A stretch of DNA of 64,000 nucleotides from Siphonodentalium dalli (Eukaryota > Mollusca > Scaphopoda > Gadilida > Siphonodentaliidae). Location: the NCBI GenBank assembly GCA_032622095.1, contig CP136064.1, forward strand, positions 116,114,004 to 116,178,003, read 5' to 3'. Shown piece after piece: positions 57,331-64,000 of the stretch; the first letter of the stretch is position 1, and every line of letters starts with the position of its first letter. Below the pieces are notes generated by a model that saw nothing but the letters and a program-made list of their open reading frames with translations, ran no database searches and was not told the origin of the DNA. The position numbers and the translations under genes were made by a program.

Positions 57331-59689
57331 ATCAGCCCACCGTAGTGTTCCACATAACTTCACCACAGAGCTTCTTAGCATATGTGAGAAAGTCATATTT
57401 CTGCCCAAAAAATGATGAGAATGGTAATATATAATGATAATTGAATCCAAACAAGGAAACATGTTCCTCATTGCGCTTGGCATTTCTACGGACAAATGGC
57501 TTGAAGTGTGTTTGCAATTTCACTGAGCAAATAAGAGAACAATAGATTAGAAACATTTGAGAACGTGGTTTGTATAGATCAAATATAATATGTGAATTCA
57601 TACGATCATTGTTAAATATTTCCCCTGATATTTACGTGACACATTTGGCATTCTGCATACCTAATAATGAAATTATGGGTTATATGACCCAATCAAATTT
57701 CACTAGTTCAGCAACAATAACACATGAACTTTTAGATATGTTGGTTTATTTGACATTTTTGTGGATATTTTCTTAATCATTGATAGCTCTACAGTCACAT
57801 TGATTTGAGGTATACATGTACATGTATAACTACATATATCTAAATTTTCTCTATTTCATGTTTTTAATTGATTGCTAATTTCCATTTTGTATGCATTTTT
57901 ACCAGGATGCTATACATTTCCTGTTTATTTTATTAACTTCTGGAACGCTCCCAAAGGATAGAATTAAAATGGGGGTTTGACTGCTAGAGACTATTTCACA
58001 TATCCATGACTCTTTTTAAAGATGTATCGCATAATTTGAACAAAAAACCTTTACTTTGGAATAAAATTAGGCCAGAAAATCAAATTCTACATAGAATGAT
58101 TTATAAGGATTTATTTTATATACTAGTACATGTTAATATATTATGGTAGTAATTATATTTTGGAACTTGGAAGTTTTTGTTTAGTCTCAATCTATATTCT
58201 TGGGAGAGGGGTGTAATTATGTACACTGTACAACTTAGGACTTTTTTCAGCTTCCCTGTCAGCCCTCTATCACTTTCATTTTTGATGGGAAAAATATTTA
58301 GCTCAGAAAGTTAATACTTAATATGTTAGAAAATGAAAATGTTCAAAGAATTATTTGAAGATTTATTCATAAAATTATTCACACATATGTATATAGTGTA
58401 TATGTCATAATTCTCCAGTCTAGGTAGGACAATATATAAAAAAAATTGTGGAAAAGGAATAATCATGCAGCCTGTAAATCAGGAATTGCTTCAGGTACCA
58501 TGTGTGGTCTTTCAAGAAAAGCAAGAACAATAACAAAATATAGAGCGATAGTTGTCATTGTATTTATCTATATTTGAGTCCAATTTCGAGAGCATTTATT
58601 TACCTTGGGCTCTGGCTCAATTTCTGTCAAAGATAGAATGATATCAGTAAATGTTTTATAAAGTCACATCACATTTAAATTGAAAGAAAACAACAGCTCT
58701 GTGAGCAGTGCAAGCCACATTCCTGCTTCATGAATCTTAGCCGGATCTTAATTGCCACCGATCTCATTGGATTCCCTCCTCCATTTATCACAACATTGAC
58801 TTGCTATCAGCCAATGTGCCTACACAAATCACACAAAGTTTTTTTTCCACCTCACTAGGGTTTGTGCGGAGGCTATGAGATGGTGGATATTAAGATCAGT
58901 TGTTACCTGCCGCTAGTATCCTGTCATTATCATGGTTGGTAATAATGGGTATAGACAGGCGGCCCAGTCTACTGGAGAGAATGTATATGACACGCACTAA
59001 CAGGGATGCCAAAAACAAATATTGACTCACAAACTAATATCAGTAGCTTTGCCTCAAGTGTTCGGTATTGGCCTCTATTAATATTACTCTTCATTTCCCT
59101 CAGTATATTACCATTTCTTCCAATAAATGGATCTGTCAGACTTCTTTATCATTGTCATGTGGAACCATTCATTTTTCGCTTTCTGAGCTGACGAAAAAAT
59201 CTTACTACTTAGTTTAGCAAATGTCTTGTTTGCCATCTGGATTTCTAGAAAATAAATCTATAATACAATTACAATTGATATAACAAGAAACAGTACTAAT
59301 GCAGCTCTGATGTTGGTAGAACAAGCAGATTCAGTTTTATGTTGTTGAAAAAGTACCATTATTTCCTTTAAATTTCCTTTCATGGCATCTTGATCAGTTG
59401 TGTCTTGATGGGGAAATTCTTGCAAAAAATTGCGCAGTCATTGTGAAAACCTTTTCAAATATTTTATTGTCTTCTTGATGTCTTCAGTCTCTACTTTCCA
59501 AGATCAGAGTGAAGTCAGCAGTGCACACCAATATAACAGCATAATATAACATTTGCTGATAGATCTAATTATGCTCTATGTAATATAAAATGAAATTAAT
59601 TTTGATGATATAAAACTGACATATCTCAGTTTGCACATGTTCAAAAGGAACTACCATCTACAGATATATACTAGGGCCATATTTTTTTA

Positions 59690-59770
59690 ATTTGTTGGTT
59701 CCAAGGTTTTGTACTGGTGGAATATGATCTCTACGGGCATTAGCCAGAGTAGAGATTCATGGCATGATCT
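59690..59770 (-). repeat. Solo copy of ATGAATCTCTAC hairpin repeat, inverted
   Basis: TACTGGTGGAATATGATCTC and AGAGTAGAGATTCATGGC are the complement of the copy at 49985, in opposite orientation and 9.7 kb away. Confidence 0.55.
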
Positions 59771-60323
59771 AGGAGTATCCATAAACCCCCCAAAAAAACA
59801 AATCAAACCCAAGTAGTCAGATTTGCACATAATCCAGACCGCGTTGACCATGCCTGGATAAGCTTGCCTTGATGGCATCCCTGGTCTATGTTGAGTTTTA
59901 ATGCACTCTGACATGCTTGATATCCTGGAGTAGATTGCATTTATTAATTGTGATAAATCTTCTGCTGGGTTTGACTGTTGAGCAGGAAGCATTGAATTTA
60001 GTTAGATTTTAATAGTCTAAGCTGATAGCTGCATTCAACACACTCCACTATTAATGCGATTAGTTTATTGTGCCTGACATGGGTTGGAATGATCTCTCTA
60101 ATTGCCCTTTGATGGTAATGGAGTTCAAAGTCTGTAGAAAAACAAGTCCTGTACAATAAATACCTTATTATCCAACATATTGCAGAACTTTCTTTATTTG
60201 TTATGCTTTTGTACATTTTGTTATTAAATAAAGTGATATGTCCGTTAACAAAAATCAACATCTCCGTATACATTCAACACATGAAAGAATATAGGGTTTG
60301 GTAAAATTATCCAACTGCACATA

Positions 60324-60487
60324 CAGTAATGCTCTAATTAATCGACCTCTTAACCACAGGAGAATTATGGGTAATTTTTCAGGATTTAGTCGGAAATATG
60401 GCTTGTTGCCATTCATAGGAAAGCTCTCCTGAAAAGTTACCCATAATTCTCCTGTGGTTAGGGAGTCGATTAATTAGGGCATTACTG
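60324..60487. mobile_element. Palindromic TA-type MITE, copy 7
   Basis: Arms start CAGTAATGCTCTAATTAATC and share the variant CACAGGAGAATTATGGG on both sides, so the arms changed together. The inner right stem is deleted. TA flanks are present. Confidence 0.82.
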
Positions 60488-60512
60488 TAACTTATAAACT
60501 ATTTCTTATTAA

Positions 60513-60731
60513 CTGATTCTTGAAAGGATTCTCGCTGGTGCAGCTTTAAAAACCCTGTGCAAATGCATTCACTTATATATGCGAGTCTCCCAAGATCAAG
60601 GTAAATATTGTTAGGCCAATGCATTCTCTTATATCTGCATGGCTCCCTTATGGACTCGCATATATAAGAGAATGCATTGGCATACCGGTAGGGTTGTTGT
60701 AAAATGTCAGGAAATGCCAGTCATGGAAGGG
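60513..60731. mobile_element. TTAA-type MITE, family B, copy 4 (eroded left end)
   Basis: TTAA flanks both sides (60509-60512 and 60732-60735). The right end GCCAGTCATGGAAGGG is intact; the left end is changed. The interior has AATGCATTCACTTATATATG and the inverse CGCATATATAAGAGAATGCA. Confidence 0.65.
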
Positions 60732-60803
60732 TTAAACTTATTGCTGAACATTCTTACTGATGAATCAAAAGAATTCAAGTAACTGCCCATCATTAAGTAC
60801 ATA

Positions 60804-60991
60804 CAGTAATGCCCTAAGTAATCAACTCCTTAACCACAGCAGAATTATGGGTAATTTTTCAGGATTTAGTGGAAATATGGCTCATTGAGAGCTTTCCAAT
60901 GAATGGCAACAAGCCATATTTCCGACTACATCCTAAAAAATGACCCATAATTCTGCTGTGGTTAAGGAGTCGATTAGTTATGGCATTACTG
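60804..60991. mobile_element. Palindromic TA-type MITE, copy 8
   Basis: A 188-bp foldback, CAGTAATGCCCTAAGTAATC to TATGGCATTACTG, flanked by TA. The left inner arm is partly deleted near GGCTCATTGAGAGC. Confidence 0.82.
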
Positions 60992-61070
60992 TATACCTGT
61001 ACTTAATTACCAAAGGGTTTGGTCTTTATCTCAAATCACATTTCTGCAGTCTATTTGTGCTGGATGTTAT

Positions 61071-61156
61071 CCCTTTCTTTACTAAATGGATTTTCCCATT
61101 AAGTTATTAAAGTATACATGGGATTGGAGTATTATTCATCTGGAGAGATGTTCAGG
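61071..61156. mobile_element. TTAA-type MITE, family A, left-end fragment
   Basis: CCCTTTCTTTACTAAATGG and ATGTTCAGGAAAT-type sequence belong to family A, but the right half is absent. The fragment abuts a family B copy 15 bp further on. Confidence 0.55.
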
Positions 61157-61170
61157 AAATCAATGTATAA

Positions 61171-61337
61171 CCTTTTCATGACTGGAGCTTCCTTTAATTT
61201 TGCGAAAACCCTGTGCCAATATATTCTCCCATAGGGAGCCTCGCATATATAAGAGAATACATTGGCCTAACAATATTTACCTTGACCTTGTAAGCCAGTG
61301 GATTCTCTTATATATGCGAGCTCCCTATGTGAAAGGG
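61171..61337. mobile_element. TTAA-type MITE, family B, copy 5 (shortened)
   Basis: CCTTTTCATGACTGGAGC at the left and GAAAGGG plus TTAA (61338-61341) at the right. Between them are CTCGCATATATAAGAGAATA and GATTCTCTTATATATGCGAG as an inverted pair. The right TIR is largely deleted. Confidence 0.65.
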
Positions 61338-63622
61338 TTAAAGGTCTATTTATAATTTGGGGTTGGTCCGCCCATTTTTACTGGAGTTATGGTCCTTGTC
61401 GACTTGGAATTTGCCGATTATTTTTTCCCAATCATTTTATTCATATATTATTATTAATAAAGAAGAACATTTCTGAGGTCCTCGTGTCCTCTAAAAATAT
61501 GGGTTCTATCCATATTTCTGGATGTATCTTTAATGATGAAAGAGAGGATAGGTTTGTGGAAGAATTTAGTTCATGTTTTAGGAATGATACTTCTCAGTCT
61601 GTTCTAATTATCACTAATCTTTCACGTATCTGAAGCTGCGTGACAATTACTTGTACATGTATTTGATAAAGCTCCCACCAAATCTTGGGAGCAACCAGTG
61701 GTCATTCTCCCAAAATAGCAATTGTGGTGGACCACCAAACAAATACATCCGTCAGTATACATGATTTGTGGCTGATCACAATGGATGATATCCGGCACCC
61801 AATGGGGAAGCCAGTCAGAGATTCGATATTAAAATTGTTTCTAAATGTCAACCAATTGGGAATGATTGGTTCTGTAATCATTCTTGTAATTCCCAATGAA
61901 AGGTCACAATCGGAAGGCTCTAATTTGTGATTTTATGAGGGTCGCTAAAAGCGATCAGATTGAGATTGATCTATGCTAATCTCAACAAAATTCCATTCAA
62001 ATCGACCACTCAATTACTTGTAGTTTTGACCTCCATTATTTAAAAGGTATTTAAAAGTGTGACTTGGCGTGATTTCAACAGGGGATGATTGTTCATTGAA
62101 GGTTTCATTATGTCGGGTTTTAAAATTAAAATGTCATTGTTTGGATCATCATCTTCAAAATCTTCCAATGGAGATTTTCATAATCAAGCATTAAATTTAC
62201 TTCCAATGATGAAATTTACCAATTTTAATAATCTTTTCTCGCAAATAGTAATTGTGTATATGAAATTGCTCTTGTAAAACAATCTATTCTATTCTTGTTC
62301 AATAATTGGATGTGAAAATGTTGTAGCAATATCTTGTCAGAGTTCACTACTCACTCTAAAATTTAAGTGACTACATGTAGCTCCTCATACGTGTATCTTT
62401 ATAGCTCCTCATACGTGTATCTTTAGAGTCGTAGGCTTTTTCCTGATCTGCAGATATACTATATGTTTATGCAATGCTTTCAGTATGTCATAGTGATTTG
62501 TCTCTAATATATATCAACCGATTGATTGGAATGGGAACCCCACTTAACCGACCTTTTCCATCAATGTTCAAAACAAAGCAATAGGCTATGTTACTTCCGA
62601 ATTCAGCAAACAGTTTAGAAAGTTGCCATCTGAAATCGATAAAGGGATGAAATCGGTCTATCTTTAATCTATTGTGTTATATAGTAATTTTGATCTAATG
62701 TTTATCGACTGATTCGTAATTGCCACAGACAAATGGGTATGATGAATACCTTAAAACCTCAGAAATCACAGTCGATAAGCACGATAGCTAAAGCAGTACA
62801 AAAGTTACCTTCTATAGATCCCGACTATTGTTCGCACAATTATTGATCAGCTGAAATGAACTTCAACAATTCAGTGAAATTTCATTCTGATAGACTTCTC
62901 TTTGTTCTTTGGGTGGATCCCAGGAAATTATTGTTCATCATCGGTTTATGACATTTCCATAGCGACTCTAGTTTGTTCACTATGTTTTACATCTCATGAC
63001 AGTTTTAAATCGGATCTGGCTGGCCTGCCCCGGCGACAACCATCCCACCGATACTAAAGATCGCAGAAATGTTTTTCATCTAAGTTGTTTTACTTGCGTA
63101 AAGTATTATATAATGTACAATTTATAGGCTAGAAGTACCTTTTTTTTTTTTTTTTAAATTGATAACTGCATACTAATAGTCAATAGATTCCTATTCACTC
63201 ATTCATAGGGATGCAGATATTTTTTAGGCAATGACAAGGTCCGACAACGGTAATAGTCATGTTTTTTTTCTTCAAATTTTCAAGCACGAGACCACTTCCA
63301 ACTCTATGGCATAAATTTTCTTTATGGAAAGGGCCCTGGACCCTTTCCCAGACCGGGTAGAACAATCTCTGGGATGTTCAAATAATAATTTCAGCCATAG
63401 GCTTTAAGAATTCAATCCATTAACTGCCTGTTTCATCTGTCTTTGAATTGAACATATATAGTCATACCGGGTACATATTGACAACTTTTGATGAATACAT
63501 GTTAACTCATTTAAGGAGTATGTCACCTTGGGAATATTTTCTTCCTGGTCGTCCCTGGATGAAAAAAAACAAACACATTGCCTCATTAATATAAAAGAAA
63601 TCTCTTCAATCTGATACTTAGA

Positions 63623-63865
63623 CAAGCCTTGAAATAGTGTGTCTGTCATTAGCAGAATGAGGTCCACAGAGGGAGACTTTAGTGATGCTACCCCGCATAG
63701 CGGGTTAGCATCACCAAATTCACCCTCTGGGAACCTCATTCTGTTGAGTTGTAAGCAGAATGAGGTCCCAAGAGGGAGAATTTGATGCATAGCGGGCTAG
63801 CATCACTAAATTCACCCTCTGGGGACCTCATTCTGCAAATGACAGACACACTATTTCAAGGCTCG
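63623..63865. mobile_element. Double-hairpin MITE, copy 5 (no spacer)
   Basis: The two hairpins (63653-63744 and 63756-63835) lie nearly back to back, with the usual 200-bp spacer missing. Long TIRs CAAGCCTTGAAATAGTGTG and CACACTATTTCAAGGCTCG remain. The shared change to CCTTGAAAT in both TIRs suggests gene conversion between arms or a distinct subfamily. Confidence 0.75.
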
Positions 63866-64000
63866 TATTTTATCGAAGACCTTCTTGTCCATCAGCCTTT
63901 CAACACTAGATACATCATTATTTGAAAACCCTTGACTATCGAAATATCCTCTTATACAAAACCAATTGGATGTAAACAGCATATGATTGTTACACTAGCT

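Larger units (their letters stand above)
19689..64000 (+). other. CUX1 intron 1 (partial, >44 kb)
   Basis: After the GTAAGT donor at 19689 no further CUX exon is recognisable. The open frames here (for example 19773-20186, 28022-28306, 33140-33469, 48631-49005, 61298-61633) have no recognisable domain. Several fall in repeats and the rest look like chance frames in AT-rich DNA. Listed separately are the MITEs, foldbacks, tandem arrays and SINE-like copies. Stretches where I see no repeat family or gene include 19910-22530, 23842-27020, 28700-29650, 31470-33580, 37100-37850, 42070-43020, 45000-46400, 50200-51590, 52490-53240, 56040-56940, 57340-59690 and 62080-63100. Confidence 0.7.

Noticed and set aside
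49985-59770. A 9.8-kb transposon bounded by the inverted hairpin repeats
   Set aside because: The interval holds unrelated MITEs and no transposase, and the same ends bound a 350-bp element elsewhere, so the solo-copy reading is simpler.

Overview
The window looks like nuclear DNA of a lophotrochozoan, most likely a mollusc. It is AT-rich and intron-dominated. It is strewn with ACATGTA palindromes, has CCGT/CTGT microsatellites beside 'agttatggccc' repeats, and carries a repeat with a 161-bp tandem core like those known from bivalves. The species call is inference. There are no prokaryotic operons, no rRNA or tRNA genes that I can see, and no CRISPR arrays.

Two conserved genes lie head to head. 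On the minus strand, bases 19340 down to 3477 hold the first five coding exons of NUP88, a cytoplasmic-face nucleoporin. All five junctions have GT/AG signals and matching phases, giving 981 nt or 327 codons; the rest of the gene lies left of base 1. On the plus strand, 19626-19688 is the 21-codon first coding exon of the cut-homeobox gene CUX1/CASP. Everything from 19689 to 64000 is then its first intron, still open at the window edge. The start codons are 285 bp apart. Both sit in YY1-like ATGGCNGC contexts, and ATCRAT (Cut-type) sites cluster around the CUX start.

The NUP88 introns (1-19109) are packed with DNA transposons. They hold two copies of a composite repeat with a 161-bp tandem core (302-2759 and 9140-10317), one interrupted by a 957-bp hAT-like element with a perfect 5-bp target duplication. 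They also hold TTAA-flanked MITEs, a double-hairpin MITE 31 bp from a splice acceptor, a hAT element with TSD GATGTAAC, a BED zinc-finger exon remnant, and a hAT element (TSD CAAGAAAC) that contains a Mutator-like element with arrays of a 15-bp iteron as terminal inverted repeats.

The CUX intron (19689-64000) has no other recognisable coding exon. It holds eight copies of a palindromic TA-flanked (Tc1/mariner-type) MITE, two TTAA-flanked MITE families, five more double-hairpin MITE copies, a tRNA-derived SINE-like pair, two long foldback elements (22535-23112 and 44150-44964), 150-157-bp tandem arrays near 47-48 kb, and several homopolymer C/G tracts. Repeat-poor blocks between them are the best places to look for CUX enhancers.

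The genes do not form a pathway. They share a promoter region, and the rest is a layered record of transposon insertions. I found no new defence or metabolic system. The most unusual items are the iteron-ended MULE nested in a hAT, the double-hairpin MITE family, and NUP88 exons hemmed in by mobile elements.
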